Shown here: piece by piece, positions 52,852 through 62,409 of the stretch | How the letters are laid out: every line of letters starts with the position of its first letter | How positions within the stretch are numbered: position 1 is the stretch's first letter | Assembly: GCA_944320725.1 (NCBI GenBank) | Contig: CALUIM010000009.1 | Coordinates: forward strand, 95,833-159,832 | Reading direction: 5' to 3' | Length of the DNA: 64,000 bases | Source: an uncultured Coriobacteriaceae bacterium | GTDB lineage: Bacteria; Actinomycetota; Coriobacteriia; Coriobacteriales; Coriobacteriaceae | Position numbers and translations under genes: made by a program | Notes under the pieces: generated by a model | Database searches by the model: none | The model's input: the letters and a program-made list of their open reading frames with translations, nothing else | Told to the model about the DNA's origin: nothing

Positions 52852-54159
52852 GTGATCGTCATCAAAACGCAGCGCCTTGTGTTGAGGCCATGGGACGGGA
52901 CGGATGCTCCGGCGCTCTTTCCGCTTGCAAGCGACCCCGCCGTGGGGCCGGCGGCGGGTTGGCCTGCACATGCGAGCGAGGAGGAGAGCCTCTGTGTCAT
53001 TCGTGATGTGCTGAGCGCACCAGAGAGCTATGCCGTGTGCTTGCGCGGTGTAGGTTCTGCGGGTGAGTCCGCCGGTACGCTCGTGGGCGCTATCGCCCTT
53101 AAGGACGCTGCGTCAAGCACATTTGCGACTGGCGCGGGAGAGCGCGAGCTGGGCTACTGGGTCGGTCGTCCCTTTTGGGGGCGTGGTTATGCACCCGAGG
53201 CGGCGCGCGCCCTCATTGATTTCGCTCGCCGCGCTCTTGGTGTGAGCACGATTTGGCTTGGCTACTACGCGGGCAACCGCAAGTCGGCTCGCGTGCAGAA
53301 TAAGCTAGGATTTCGCTATGTGCGCACGGATCGTGACGTCGAGGTTCCCCTCCTTGGCGAGGTTCGCGACGAGGTGGTGAATCGCCTTGATCTTGAGGTG
53401 CCGCCAATAGAAAGCGATCTGGCGGCGGAAGCGCGGGCGATCTTATATGCCCAGCCTTGCCCAGAGCGCTTCTTGAGCATCACGGAGCCGCTCAAGCTCG
53501 GTCGCATGACCGTGTGCGCGGCGGGCGAGGATCTCGGCGTGCTCGCGCGCCTTGCGTGGCGCGGTACCTATTTTGCCGCGCCGTTTTCTCGCGAGGCCGC
53601 CCGCATCATGGCGGGGCTGATTCCAGCAGGGGAGCTCGTGAGCCTGGTGGATGAACGGTACCTTGCTGAGTTTACCAGTGGCGTTGCGGTTGATCCGGGG
53701 CGCTATGGGCTGTGGGTGCTCGATGGCACTGCGTCGCCCTGCTCAGACGAGGACCAGGTGATGCCCACGGGATTCAGCATCTCAACGCTTGGACCCGAAT
53801 CCATCTCTGACATCGTTGCGCACTATGAGTTGCTCGATCGAGCCGAGATCGAGGATCACCTTGCGCGCGGCTGGATTCGCGGCGGCATCGATGCGAACGG
53901 CACGCTCGTAGGGTTTATCGGCGAACACGAGGAGGCGTCGATGGGCATGCTCGAGGTGTTTCCTGCGGCACGCCGGCATGGCTATGCCTTTGCGCTCGAA
54001 GCTGCGCTCATCGACGAGCTGCTGCAGGCGGGGCGCGTGCCGTTTTGTCATGTTGCCCCTGCCAACGAGGCGTCGCGCGGGCTGCAGCGCAAGCTCGGGC
54101 TGCGTCCCGTTGGCGATATGGTCCAGTGTTGGTTCGAGATGCCGCAGCACTGCTCGTAG
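52852..54159 (+). CDS. Tandem GNAT-family acetyltransferase
   Basis: Predicted 435 residues. The first ~150 residues look like a RimJ/RimL-type GNAT (RLVLRPWDGTDAPALF, GYWVGRPFWGRGYAPEAARALI, NRKSARVQNKLGFRYVR). The remainder holds a second GNAT-like region (GEHEEASMGMLEVFPAARRHGYAFALEAALIDELL; then EASRGLQRKLGLRPVG). Start GTG 52852, 12 bases after cutC, so co-transcribed. The substrates (protein N-termini, amines) are not predictable. Linear fusion of two GNATs is itself noteworthy. Confidence 0.75.
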   Translation: MIVIKTQRLVLRPWDGTDAPALFPLASDPAVGPAAGWPAHASEEESLCVIRDVLSAPESYAVCLRGVGSAGESAGTLVGAIALKDAASSTFATGAGERELGYWVGRPFWGRGYAPEAARALIDFARRALGVSTIWLGYYAGNRKSARVQNKLGFRYVRTDRDVEVPLLGEVRDEVVNRLDLEVPPIESDLAAEARAILYAQPCPERFLSITEPLKLGRMTVCAAGEDLGVLARLAWRGTYFAAPFSREAARIMAGLIPAGELVSLVDERYLAEFTSGVAVDPGRYGLWVLDGTASPCSDEDQVMPTGFSISTLGPESISDIVAHYELLDRAEIEDHLARGWIRGGIDANGTLVGFIGEHEEASMGMLEVFPAARRHGYAFALEAALIDELLQAGRVPFCHVAPANEASRGLQRKLGLRPVGDMVQCWFEMPQHCS

Positions 54160-54291
54160 CGCTTGGCGCCGGCGGTGCGATGCATGCCCGCTCGCGGTTC
54201 CGCTGCGTCGTGTGTCCGCACGGTGAGCGTATAATGGGAGCGTTCAACAGCTCGGTCCGCCGCAGCGGGCCACATTACAAGGACGTTTACC

Positions 54292-57200
54292 ATGGCATCG
54301 CTTACCACGAGCCGCCGATGGGCGGTAGCTCCCGAAAATCCCGATCTTGCCCGCCAGCTTGCTGAAGAGCTCGGCATCGCGCCGATGGTCGCGCGCATTA
54401 TGGTTGCGCGCGGTATTGCGTCGGTCGAAGAGGGGCGGCTCTTCCTCACGCCCTCGCTCGAGCGCGACTGGGCAGATCCGTTGCTCATTCCCGGTATGGC
54501 CGGTGTGGCCGATCGTGTGCAGCAGGCGATCGAGCGCGGCGAGTGCATCGCGGTGTTCGGTGATTTTGATGTCGACGGCATCACATCGACGTGCTTGCTT
54601 ACCGAGGCGCTGCGTGAACTTGGCGCACATGTGGAGCCGTTCATCCCCAAACGCTTCGACGAAGGGTATGGCCTTTCTCAGGCGGCACTCGACCGTGTGA
54701 TTGCCGCCTGCGCGCCGTCGCTCGTCATCACGGTGGACAACGGCATCGCGGCGCGTGATGAGGTTGCCTACCTCTCCTCCCACGACATCGATTTGGTGGT
54801 CACCGATCATCACGAGCCGGCCGATCTGGTGCCTGAGAACATCCCCCTGACCGACCCCAAGCTCGATGAGGCGGGTCCGTCGCGCGAGCTTGCAGGCGCC
54901 GGTGTGGCGCTTAAGCTTGTGCAGGTGCTCGGGGAGCGCATGGGGCTGCCTCAGCTCTGGCGTTCGCTCACCGAGGTCGCGGCACTTGGCACCGTGTCCG
55001 ACATGATGCCGCTCACACCCGAGAACCGCGCGCTCGTGGCAGACGGCATCGCTCGGATGCGCACCACGGCGCGCCCTGGCTTCATCGCGCTGGCGGCGCT
55101 CGCCCGCACCGACATCTCCGAGATCACGGCAGACGGTCTCTCGTTCTCGCTCATTCCGCGCCTGAACGCCGCTGGCCGCATGGCCGACCCGGCGCTCGCC
55201 CTCGATCTGTTGCTCGAGCGCGATCCGGTTCGCGCTTCGGCGCTCGCGGCGCAGCTGGAAGAGATCAATCAGGAACGGCGCGATATCGAGGCCGCGCTTA
55301 CCGACGAGGCGCTCGCCTTGGTGGAGAAAACCTACGATGGCGGGCATGTGATCGTGGTGGGCGGCGAGGGCTGGCACGAGGGCGTCAAGGGCATCGTGGC
55401 GAGCCGCATTGTCAACAGCTTCCACGTGCCGGCGCTCTTGTTCTCAATCGAAGATGGCATCGCGCGCGGTTCCGGCCGCTCGGTAGGATCCATCAATTTG
55501 TTCGATGCCGTCGAGCAGTGCTCCGATTTGCTCATCAGGTTTGGTGGCCATGCGGGAGCGGTGGGCGTGACGCTTGAGGCCAAGGATCTCGACCTGCTGC
55601 GCGACCGGTTGGAGAGCGTACTCGCCCAGCTTCCAGAAGCGGCGTTCGAGGATACGGGTGAGGTCGCCGCGACGGTGGAGCTCTCGGAGCTCGATATCGC
55701 CTCGATTGAACAGATCTCGCTGCTCGAGCCGTTTGGCCAGGGCAATCGCGTACCGCTGCTCGCGGCGACGGGCGTCACGATGGGCGACCGGGCGTGCGTG
55801 GGCAAGACCGGCGATCACTTGCGTTTTACCGCGACCGACGGGGTGTCGAGCGTCGCTGCCATCATGTTCCGCGCGCCCGATATCGAGCAGCTTGTCGCTT
55901 GCGATAGCGTGGTCGATATCGTGTTTGAGGCGGTTGCCGAGCGCTGGCAGGGGCGCGTCAAGCCCAAGCTGCTTGTCAAAGATATCCTGCGCCACGATCG
56001 TTTTGATGGCGACCGCGACGATGCCGGTGACACCCAGCTCAACCAGGAGCTTGCTGGGTTGTTTTCTCATCCTGGGGGAGAGGCGGCATCAGTCGATACG
56101 CCACCGCGTTTGTCGATGCCCGAGATCACACCGCGCGCCGTCGAGCGCCGCCGCACGTTCGGGCAGCTTTCATATGATGAGGCCACGCGTTCAATCGTGC
56201 ATGCGCTTATTGGTGAGGGGACGCTCCATGCGGCGCAAGAGGAGGCGCTTGCATGTCTTGCGCGCGGCGAGAGCTGCCTTGCCATCATGGGCACGGGGCG
56301 CGGTAAATCGCTCGTGTTTCAGGTGCACGCCATGCGCGAGGCGCTCCTGCGGGGCCGTGCGAGCATCTTCGTGTACCCCTTGCGCGCGCTCGTGGCCGAC
56401 CAAGCGCTTCATCTCCTGTCGTGCTGCGCGTCGTTTGGCCTGCGAGCGAGCGTGCTTACCGGTGAGAGCTCCCAGCCCGAGCGCGCTGCTGCGTTCAAGG
56501 CGCTGGCAGCCGGCTCGCTTGATATCGTGCTCACCACGCCGGAGTTTTTGTCGATTCATCTCGATCGGTTCGCCGCGGCGCATCGCGCTGGCTTCGTGGT
56601 GATCGACGAGGCGCATCATATGGCCGATGCCGCCGGGGGCGACCGGAGCGCCTACCTCGATATGCCGCGCGTGCTCGAGCGGCTGGGCGATCCTGTGGTG
56701 CTTGCCGTTACCGCAACCGCCGATGCGCGTGTGGCGTCTGCGATTCGCGAGCTTGTGCCCATACGCCACGAGATCGTTGACGACGCAGGCCGTCCCAATC
56801 TCGAGCTTGAGGACGATCGCGACCTTGCGAGCAGGGAGAACCGATTGGTCTCCATTGTCGCGACGGGTGAGAAGTGCGTCATCTACGTCAATTCGCGCGA
56901 GCAGACCGTCGCGCTCGCGCGGACGCTGCGCAAGCGCATTCCCGAGCTTGCCGGGGCGGTGGCGTTTTATAACGGCGGTCTCGAGCGGGCCATGCGCACG
57001 CGCATCGAGACGGCGTTTCGCGAAGGGACGCTGCGTTGCATCGTGTCGACCTCCGCATTTGGTGAGGGCGTCAACCTGCCCGATATTCGCCATGTCGTGC
57101 TCTATCATATGCCGTTTTCCGCTGCCGAATTCAATCAGATGAGTGGTCGTGCGGGCCGCGACGGCGCGACGGCGCACATCCATCTCATGTACTCATCGCG

Positions 57201-57645
57201 CGACGCGCGCATCAACGAGCGCATCCTCGCGACCGCCGCGCCCGAGCGCGACGAGCTGGTAACGCTGTACCGGACGCTGAAAACCATGCAGCGCTCGCTG
57301 GAGGGCCAGGATCGTCCGGATGCTCTTGCCGCGACCGACGCGCAGATCGCCGATATGTGCCGCGCGGTCGATGCGCGCCGTGCGCCCGATGAGCGCATGG
57401 TGGCGAGTGGCATCGCTATTTTCGAAGAGCTGGGGTTTGTGCGCGTCGAGGGTTTTGGGGATGCGCGGCATCTGCTGATGACCGACCATCCCGGTCACAT
57501 GGCGCTCACCGATTCCATTCGCTATCTCGAAGGGCTGAGAGCGAAGCTGGCATTCTCGACCTTCCGCAGCTGGGCGCTTACGGCGCCGGCTCATGATATG
57601 CTTGCACGAGTACGTCATCCCATTACGCCCGGGATGGCAGGATAG
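54292..57645 (+). CDS. recJ: RecJ exonuclease fused to a RecQ-like helicase
   Basis: Predicted 1117 residues, about twice normal RecJ length. Residues 1-570 are RecJ: DHH-family motifs FGDFDVDGITST, VTVDNGIA, VVTDHHEP, SRLNAAGRM-type LIPRLNAAGRMAD and GGHAGAVG. After a linker (~585-630) a superfamily 2 helicase of RecQ type follows: IMGTGRGKSLVFQ (Walker A), VFVYPLRALVADQ, VIDEAHHM, AVTATADA, VSTSAFGEGVNLPDIR and QMSGRAGRDG (motif VI). A 5'-to-3' single-strand nuclease joined to a 3'-to-5' helicase would make a self-contained end-processing enzyme for recombination repair. ATG 54292 has AAGGACG upstream. Confidence 0.9.
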   Translation: MASLTTSRRWAVAPENPDLARQLAEELGIAPMVARIMVARGIASVEEGRLFLTPSLERDWADPLLIPGMAGVADRVQQAIERGECIAVFGDFDVDGITSTCLLTEALRELGAHVEPFIPKRFDEGYGLSQAALDRVIAACAPSLVITVDNGIAARDEVAYLSSHDIDLVVTDHHEPADLVPENIPLTDPKLDEAGPSRELAGAGVALKLVQVLGERMGLPQLWRSLTEVAALGTVSDMMPLTPENRALVADGIARMRTTARPGFIALAALARTDISEITADGLSFSLIPRLNAAGRMADPALALDLLLERDPVRASALAAQLEEINQERRDIEAALTDEALALVEKTYDGGHVIVVGGEGWHEGVKGIVASRIVNSFHVPALLFSIEDGIARGSGRSVGSINLFDAVEQCSDLLIRFGGHAGAVGVTLEAKDLDLLRDRLESVLAQLPEAAFEDTGEVAATVELSELDIASIEQISLLEPFGQGNRVPLLAATGVTMGDRACVGKTGDHLRFTATDGVSSVAAIMFRAPDIEQLVACDSVVDIVFEAVAERWQGRVKPKLLVKDILRHDRFDGDRDDAGDTQLNQELAGLFSHPGGEAASVDTPPRLSMPEITPRAVERRRTFGQLSYDEATRSIVHALIGEGTLHAAQEEALACLARGESCLAIMGTGRGKSLVFQVHAMREALLRGRASIFVYPLRALVADQALHLLSCCASFGLRASVLTGESSQPERAAAFKALAAGSLDIVLTTPEFLSIHLDRFAAAHRAGFVVIDEAHHMADAAGGDRSAYLDMPRVLERLGDPVVLAVTATADARVASAIRELVPIRHEIVDDAGRPNLELEDDRDLASRENRLVSIVATGEKCVIYVNSREQTVALARTLRKRIPELAGAVAFYNGGLERAMRTRIETAFREGTLRCIVSTSAFGEGVNLPDIRHVVLYHMPFSAAEFNQMSGRAGRDGATAHIHLMYSSRDARINERILATAAPERDELVTLYRTLKTMQRSLEGQDRPDALAATDAQIADMCRAVDARRAPDERMVASGIAIFEELGFVRVEGFGDARHLLMTDHPGHMALTDSIRYLEGLRAKLAFSTFRSWALTAPAHDMLARVRHPITPGMAG

Positions 57646-57664
57646 GCCAAAGGGGATCAGAGGA

Positions 57665-60004
57665 ATGGACGCTGCAACCCGCGCGGCGCACGACGCGTCG
57701 CTACAACCATTCTCCGAGATGATGCACTACACGCGCGCGGATGACCTTCCGCCCGAGATTTGTGCCGACAACTACGACCGTCTTGCCAAGCTGTGCAGCA
57801 AGTACATGAGCGAGGGCGATCAGGCGCTCGTGGAGCACGCCTATTGCTTCGCCGCCGAGAAGCATTCGGCGCAAAAGCGCCGTTCGGGCGAGCTCTATAT
57901 CAACCATCCCGTTGAAGTTGCCATCATCTTGGCCGAGCTCAAGATGGACTGCGATGTGGTATGCGCAGCGCTGTTGCACGACACCGTCGAGGATACCGAG
58001 GTATCCCTTGCCGACGTGCAGGGTATTTTTGGCGAGACCGTTGCCGAGCTGGTGGATGGCGTCACAAAGCTCACCAACATCGAAGTCGATAACATGGACG
58101 AGAAGCAGGCGCTCAATCTCCGCAAGATGTTCCTCGCCATGTCGAAGGATATCCGCGTCATCATCGTCAAGCTTGCCGACCGTCTGCACAACATGCGCAC
58201 CCTGGCCGCGCTGCGCGAGGATCGGCGTCTGTTCAAGGCGCGCGAGACCATGGACGTGTATGCGCCGCTTGCCGACCGCCTGGGTATGAGTTCCATCAAA
58301 TGGGAGCTTGAGGACCTGTCGTTTTTCTACCTCGAGCCCGAGGCGTACCAGCGTATCGCACGCATGGTGGCCGAGAGTCGCGAGGTTCGTGAGCGCTTCC
58401 TTGCCGAGACGATCAAGACGCTCACCGACGAGCTGCGTCGCGTGCATCTCGATGGATTCCAGATCAACGGTCGCTCCAAGCACTACTGGTCGATCTACCA
58501 GAAGATGAAGCGCAAGGGCAAGGAGTTCTCCGAGATCTACGATCTGGTGGCATTCCGCGTTATCACGCGCACCGTGGGCGATTGTTACTCGGTTTTGGGC
58601 GCGGTCCATTCGCTTTGGCATCCCATGCCGGGGCGCTTCAAGGACTATATCGCCATGCCCAAGTTCAACAACTACCAGTCGCTGCACACCACGGTGATCG
58701 GCCCCACCGCGCGTCCGCTCGAGATTCAGATTCGCACCTACGAGATGCACGAACAGGCGGAGTACGGCATCGCGGCGCATTGGCTCTACAAGCGCTCGGG
58801 CGGCTCCACGGCAACGAAGTCGACCGATGCGCAGCGCCTGGACGAGCAGATCAACATGCTCAAGCATTCGCTCGATTGGGCGGCATCAGATGACATCGAC
58901 GACCCCAAGGAGTTTTTGCACTCGCTCAAGGTCGACCTGTACGACCAGGAAATCTTCGTGTTCACGCCCAAGGGCGAGGTCATGAACCTCCGTGCCGGTT
59001 CAACGCCGCTTGATTTTGCGTATGCGGTGCATACCGAGGTGGGCAACCATTGTGTGGGTGCCAAGATCAACGGCGTGGTGGCGCCGCTCACGCACGTGCT
59101 GCTTACCGGCGATCGGGTGGAGATTCTCACGAACAAGAACGCCAAGCCCTCGCGCGACTGGCTCAACATCGTGAAGACGCCCTCGGCGAAGTCGAAGATT
59201 CGCCGCTACTTTGCCGCCGCAACCAAAGACGACGATGCCGCCGCCGGCCGCGAGATCTTAGCGAAAGATCTGCGCAAGCGCGGGTACGGCATTTCCACGC
59301 CGCGCTCGACGCGCGCACTCAATGCCGTGTGCGAACAGTTTAGCTACCACCGTCTTGAAGATCTGTTCGCCGCCGTAGGCGCGGGCAAGATTGCGCCGCG
59401 TTTGGTGGGCAACAAGGTCCAGCAGATTCTCGACCCTAAGCCCGAGGAGCCTGCCGCGCCCGCCCCCGAGGTGCCGCCGCGCGGGTCGAACCGCCGGCCG
59501 CGCCGTGCCGATAAGGGTGGCTCTGGCGTGGTGGTGAAGGGCTCTGCCGATTCCGGGCTGCTGGTGCGTTTGGCGCACTGCTGCAATCCGGTAGCGGGCG
59601 ATGACATCGTGGGGTTCATCACCCGCGGTCGCGGCGTCTCGGTGCACCGTGCAAACTGTCCGAATGTGAAGGGCCTCATGGAGCATCCCGAGCGCATGAT
59701 CGAGGTCGAATGGGACACCGGCGCCGAGGCGACGTTCCAGGTCGAGATCGTCGTTGAGTGCCTCGACCGTATGGGCCTGCTCAAAGACGTCACCATCGCC
59801 ATCGGTGACGCCGGCGCGAATATTCTCTCGGCGGCCACATCGACCACGCGCGACGGCGTCGCCGTCCTGCGGTTCTTGGTGGAGATTTCCGATGCGAGCG
59901 GGCTCGATCCGCTGCTTGCCGCGATCAGCCGGGTGGAGAGCGTCTACGATGCGCGCCGCCTGATGCCGGGTGAGGGCTCGTCCCAGATGAAGCGCAGGGG
60001 GTAG
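57665..60004 (+). CDS. rel: RelA/SpoT bifunctional (p)ppGpp synthetase/hydrolase
   Basis: Predicted 779 residues with the full domain order: HD hydrolase (~60-200, HSAQKRRSGELYINHPV, LLHDTVEDTE, KLADRLHNMRTL), synthetase (~240-390, SIYQKMKRKGK, IYDLVAFRVI, FKDYIAMPKFNNYQSLHTT), TGS (~430-490, EIFVFTPKGEVMNL), a linker and a C-terminal ACT domain (EIVVECLDRMGLLKDVT). Intact HD suggests both making and destroying (p)ppGpp. 19 bases after recJ, likely co-transcribed. Confidence 0.92.
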   Translation: MDAATRAAHDASLQPFSEMMHYTRADDLPPEICADNYDRLAKLCSKYMSEGDQALVEHAYCFAAEKHSAQKRRSGELYINHPVEVAIILAELKMDCDVVCAALLHDTVEDTEVSLADVQGIFGETVAELVDGVTKLTNIEVDNMDEKQALNLRKMFLAMSKDIRVIIVKLADRLHNMRTLAALREDRRLFKARETMDVYAPLADRLGMSSIKWELEDLSFFYLEPEAYQRIARMVAESREVRERFLAETIKTLTDELRRVHLDGFQINGRSKHYWSIYQKMKRKGKEFSEIYDLVAFRVITRTVGDCYSVLGAVHSLWHPMPGRFKDYIAMPKFNNYQSLHTTVIGPTARPLEIQIRTYEMHEQAEYGIAAHWLYKRSGGSTATKSTDAQRLDEQINMLKHSLDWAASDDIDDPKEFLHSLKVDLYDQEIFVFTPKGEVMNLRAGSTPLDFAYAVHTEVGNHCVGAKINGVVAPLTHVLLTGDRVEILTNKNAKPSRDWLNIVKTPSAKSKIRRYFAAATKDDDAAAGREILAKDLRKRGYGISTPRSTRALNAVCEQFSYHRLEDLFAAVGAGKIAPRLVGNKVQQILDPKPEEPAAPAPEVPPRGSNRRPRRADKGGSGVVVKGSADSGLLVRLAHCCNPVAGDDIVGFITRGRGVSVHRANCPNVKGLMEHPERMIEVEWDTGAEATFQVEIVVECLDRMGLLKDVTIAIGDAGANILSAATSTTRDGVAVLRFLVEISDASGLDPLLAAISRVESVYDARRLMPGEGSSQMKRRG

Positions 60005-60017
60005 CAGGTCTCCCGAG

Positions 60018-60101
60018 GGCGCCCGGGGGCGTATCCCCGCCGGCTTGTCCTCGGCGCGTGGCGCCTGCGGAGGACGCCGACGGGGACATGCCCCGGGCGC
60101 C
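60018..60101 (+). terminator. Composite hairpin terminator after rel (family member C)
   Basis: Outer arms GGCGCCCGGGG/CCCCGGGCGCC, next CCCCG/CGGGG, inner GGC-type pairs and the core GTCCTCGGCGCG..GCGCCTGCGGA, in the sense of rel. 14 bases after the rel stop. Confidence 0.65.
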
Positions 60102-60148
60102 TTGCAGCTGCTGCCCAGCCTGCGGGACGGTGTTTTTAGATTGAAAGG

Positions 60149-60832
60149 ATGATCGGGTTGAAGCTTGATCTTGATCCCCGGGGCCACGTTCAGATTGAGC
60201 ATGTGGTGAATGGTCCCATTGAGACGAATACGTATTTCGTTATCTCGGGTGACGAGGCGGTGGTGATTGATCCCGCATGGGAGGGTGAGCGCCTTGCCAC
60301 ATCATTTGCCGAGCGTCATCCCAACGTTACGATCAAGGCAATGGTGTGCACGCATGGACATGCCGATCACACCGGTGGCGTGGCAGGCATGCGCCGCTCG
60401 CTCGGCGCCGATGCGCGCTATCTGCTGCCGGCGGCAGACGCCGGCATCGTTGCCGGAAGCATCGCGCACCAAAAGCACGTTTGGGGTATCGATTCGCCTG
60501 ATCCCGGAGTGCCTGACGTGCTTATTTCTGAGGGCGATACCGTAGCGGTGGGCGATGTCGTGCTGCAGGTGGTCTCGGTGCCGGGGCATACGCCGGGCGG
60601 CGTTGTCCTGTTTGCGGCAACCGAGGATGGCAACATCGCGTTTGTGGGCGATACGCTGTTTCCCGGTAGTCACGGGCGCACCGATTTGGAAGGGGGAGAC
60701 GAGGGGGCAATCATCTCCTCGCTGGCGAAGATGGCCACACTGCTTCCGCCCGATACGCTCTGCCTGACCGGACATGGATCGGCGACCACGATTGCCGACG
60801 AGCTGGTGCACAATCCGTTTTTCAACCGATAG
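60149..60832 (+). CDS. Metallo-beta-lactamase-fold hydrolase (glyoxalase II-like)
   Basis: Predicted 227 residues. Zinc motif THGHADHTGG, further ligands in SVPGHTPGG, FVGDTLFPGSHGR (Asp) and LTGHGSAT (His). Family members include glyoxalase II-like thioester hydrolases; the substrate is unknown. Start may be TTG 60158 rather than ATG 60149, because the AAAGGA sequence is adjacent to the ATG but 8 bases before the TTG. Confidence 0.8.
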   Translation: MIGLKLDLDPRGHVQIEHVVNGPIETNTYFVISGDEAVVIDPAWEGERLATSFAERHPNVTIKAMVCTHGHADHTGGVAGMRRSLGADARYLLPAADAGIVAGSIAHQKHVWGIDSPDPGVPDVLISEGDTVAVGDVVLQVVSVPGHTPGGVVLFAATEDGNIAFVGDTLFPGSHGRTDLEGGDEGAIISSLAKMATLLPPDTLCLTGHGSATTIADELVHNPFFNR

Positions 60833-60852
60833 TGCACGTGGCCGGCTGCCGA

Positions 60853-60877
60853 GGGGCGTCCTCAACAGCCCCCTTTT
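60853..60877 (+). terminator. Probable terminator after the metallo-hydrolase gene
   Basis: GGGGC pairs with GCCCC across a 10-base loop, followed by CTTTT. Lies 21 bases after the stop. Confidence 0.55.
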
Positions 60878-61021
60878 GATGCTGCGGAGATACCGCGGTG
60901 GCAGGCGGGTGGCAAAAAGTCGCTTCCGTTCAGTTATTTCAACGCGTCAAGCTATAGCGCATGGCATGCAGCGTGATAAACTTATAGCCGTTATGGGCAA
61001 CCCTTATTTTGGAGGTTATCT

Positions 61022-61888
61022 ATGCTCGTCAATGCAGCAGACATGCTCAAGAAGGCTGAGGCCGGCCACTATGCGCTCGGCGCCTTCAACACCAACAACC
61101 TCGAGTGGACGCTCGCCATCCTCACCGCTGCCGAGGAGGCCAAGAGCCCGTTGATCATCCAGTGCACCGGTGGTGCTGCCAAGTGGATGGGCAGCTACAA
61201 GGTGTGCGCCGATATGGTGAAGGCCGCCGTTGAGGCCCTCGGCATCACCGTTCCCGTGGCGCTGCACCTCGACCATGGTTCGTATGAGGACTGCTTCAAG
61301 TGCATTGAGGCGGGCTTCACCTCCGTTATGTACGACGGCTCCCATGAGGAGACCTTCCAGCTCAATCTCGACCGCACCAAGGAGATCGTCGAGCTTGCTC
61401 ATTCCAAGGGCATCTCGGTCGAGGCCGAGGTTGGCGGTATCGGTGGCACCGAGGACGGCGTGACCTCCAACGGCGAGCTTGCCGACCCCGAGGAGTGCAA
61501 GCAGATTGCCGATCTGGGCGTTGACTTCCTCGCCTGCGGCATCGGCAACATCCATGGTGTGTATCCGGCCGATTGGGCGGGCCTCTCCTTCGAGCGCCTG
61601 GGCGAGATCAAGGCCCTTACCGGCGATCTTCCGCTCGTGCTTCATGGTGGCACCGGCATCCCCGAGGACCAGATCAAGAAGGCCATCGAGCTCGGTATCT
61701 CCAAGATCAACGTGAACACCGATCTCCAGCTTGCCTTCGCCGCCGCCACCCGCGGCTACATCGAGGCTGGCTCCGATCAGCAGGGCAAGGGCTACGATCC
61801 GCGTAAGCTCCTCAAGCCCGGCCGCGATGCCATCGTTGCGCGCACCAAGGAGCTCATGGAGCAGTTTGGCTCCGTCAACAAGGCGTAG
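61022..61888 (+). CDS. fba: Class II fructose-bisphosphate aldolase
   Basis: Predicted 288 residues. MLVNAADMLKKAEAGHYALGAFNTNN start, LHLDHGSYEDC (zinc His and catalytic Asp), VEAEVGGIGGTEDG, IGNIHGVYP, LVLHGGTGIPEDQIKKAI and SKINVNTDLQLAF match class II aldolases. Splits fructose 1,6-bisphosphate, the product made by the fruK enzyme at 30703. Strong GGAGG ribosome site 6 bases before ATG 61022. Confidence 0.93.
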   Translation: MLVNAADMLKKAEAGHYALGAFNTNNLEWTLAILTAAEEAKSPLIIQCTGGAAKWMGSYKVCADMVKAAVEALGITVPVALHLDHGSYEDCFKCIEAGFTSVMYDGSHEETFQLNLDRTKEIVELAHSKGISVEAEVGGIGGTEDGVTSNGELADPEECKQIADLGVDFLACGIGNIHGVYPADWAGLSFERLGEIKALTGDLPLVLHGGTGIPEDQIKKAIELGISKINVNTDLQLAFAAATRGYIEAGSDQQGKGYDPRKLLKPGRDAIVARTKELMEQFGSVNKA

Positions 61889-61914
61889 CATACGCTCGCT
61901 GCTGAGATTCCCGG

Positions 61915-61991
61915 GGCCCGGTATATCCTTCAGCGAACGTCCTCGGCCTTTGGCCTGCGGATGGTTCGCTTCCGGATATACCGGGCCTTTT
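61915..61991 (+). terminator. Composite hairpin terminator after fba (family member D)
   Basis: Outer stem GGCCCGGTATATCC with GGATATACCGGGCC, inner GCGAAC/GTTCGC, core GTCCTCGGCC.TTT.GGCCTGCGGAT, ending in TTTT. Best-formed of the four related elements; orientation is that of fba. Confidence 0.75.
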
Positions 61992-62090
61992 GTATCTCGC
62001 ATCGATGCGGTAAAGGGGAAGACGGCGGTGCCAGTTTTGAACTTGTGGGCACAAGACATTTCAGTTGTGGTACTATGTGCCGGTGCATGT

Positions 62091-62177
62091 GCCCGAGTGG
62101 CGGAATTGGCAGACGCAGTGGACTCAAAATCCACCGGTAGCGATACCGTAAGAGTTCGAGTCTCTTCTCGGGCACCA
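62091..62177 (+). tRNA. tRNA-Leu, anticodon CAA
   Basis: 87 bases with class II (long variable arm) shape: acceptor stem GCCCGAG with CTCGGGC, discriminator A and encoded CCA, anticodon stem GTGGA/TCCAC around loop CTCAAAA (anticodon CAA, reading UUG), variable arm CGGTAGCGATACCG and T-arm with GTTCGAGTC. A -10-like TACTAT lies at 62071-62076. Confidence 0.95.
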
Positions 62178-62358
62178 CGCCACCTTCTTCATGGTGAAAG
62201 CATGAAGGATGCGGCGGTGTGGTACCATGCACAACGCGTTGCAATCGCGATGCATGCAAAGTGGGACGCAGGTCCCCACCTTTCGGCGCCATAGGGTAGC
62301 TGTCTGGTCTCAACAATACATGCTCGGCAGCAGTATGCTGTGTCGCTGTGATATGAGG

Positions 62359-62386
62359 CCCGGTTACCATGCGGTACCGGGTTTTT
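62359..62386 (+). terminator. Leader terminator/attenuator upstream of infC
   Basis: Stem CCCGGT(T)ACC with GGTACCGGG, 4-base loop, then TTTTT (62382-62386), only 9 bases before the infC ribosome site. There is no room for a promoter between it and infC, so infC transcripts must pass through it; it probably serves both as the end of tRNA-Leu transcripts and as an attenuator controlling infC-rpmI-rplT, as ribosomal protein L20 does in other bacteria. The leader before it contains a GTGGGAC..GTCCCCAC hairpin near 62260-62280. Confidence 0.7.
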
Positions 62387-62409
62387 CGTGTTTGAGGGAG
62401 GTAACGAAA

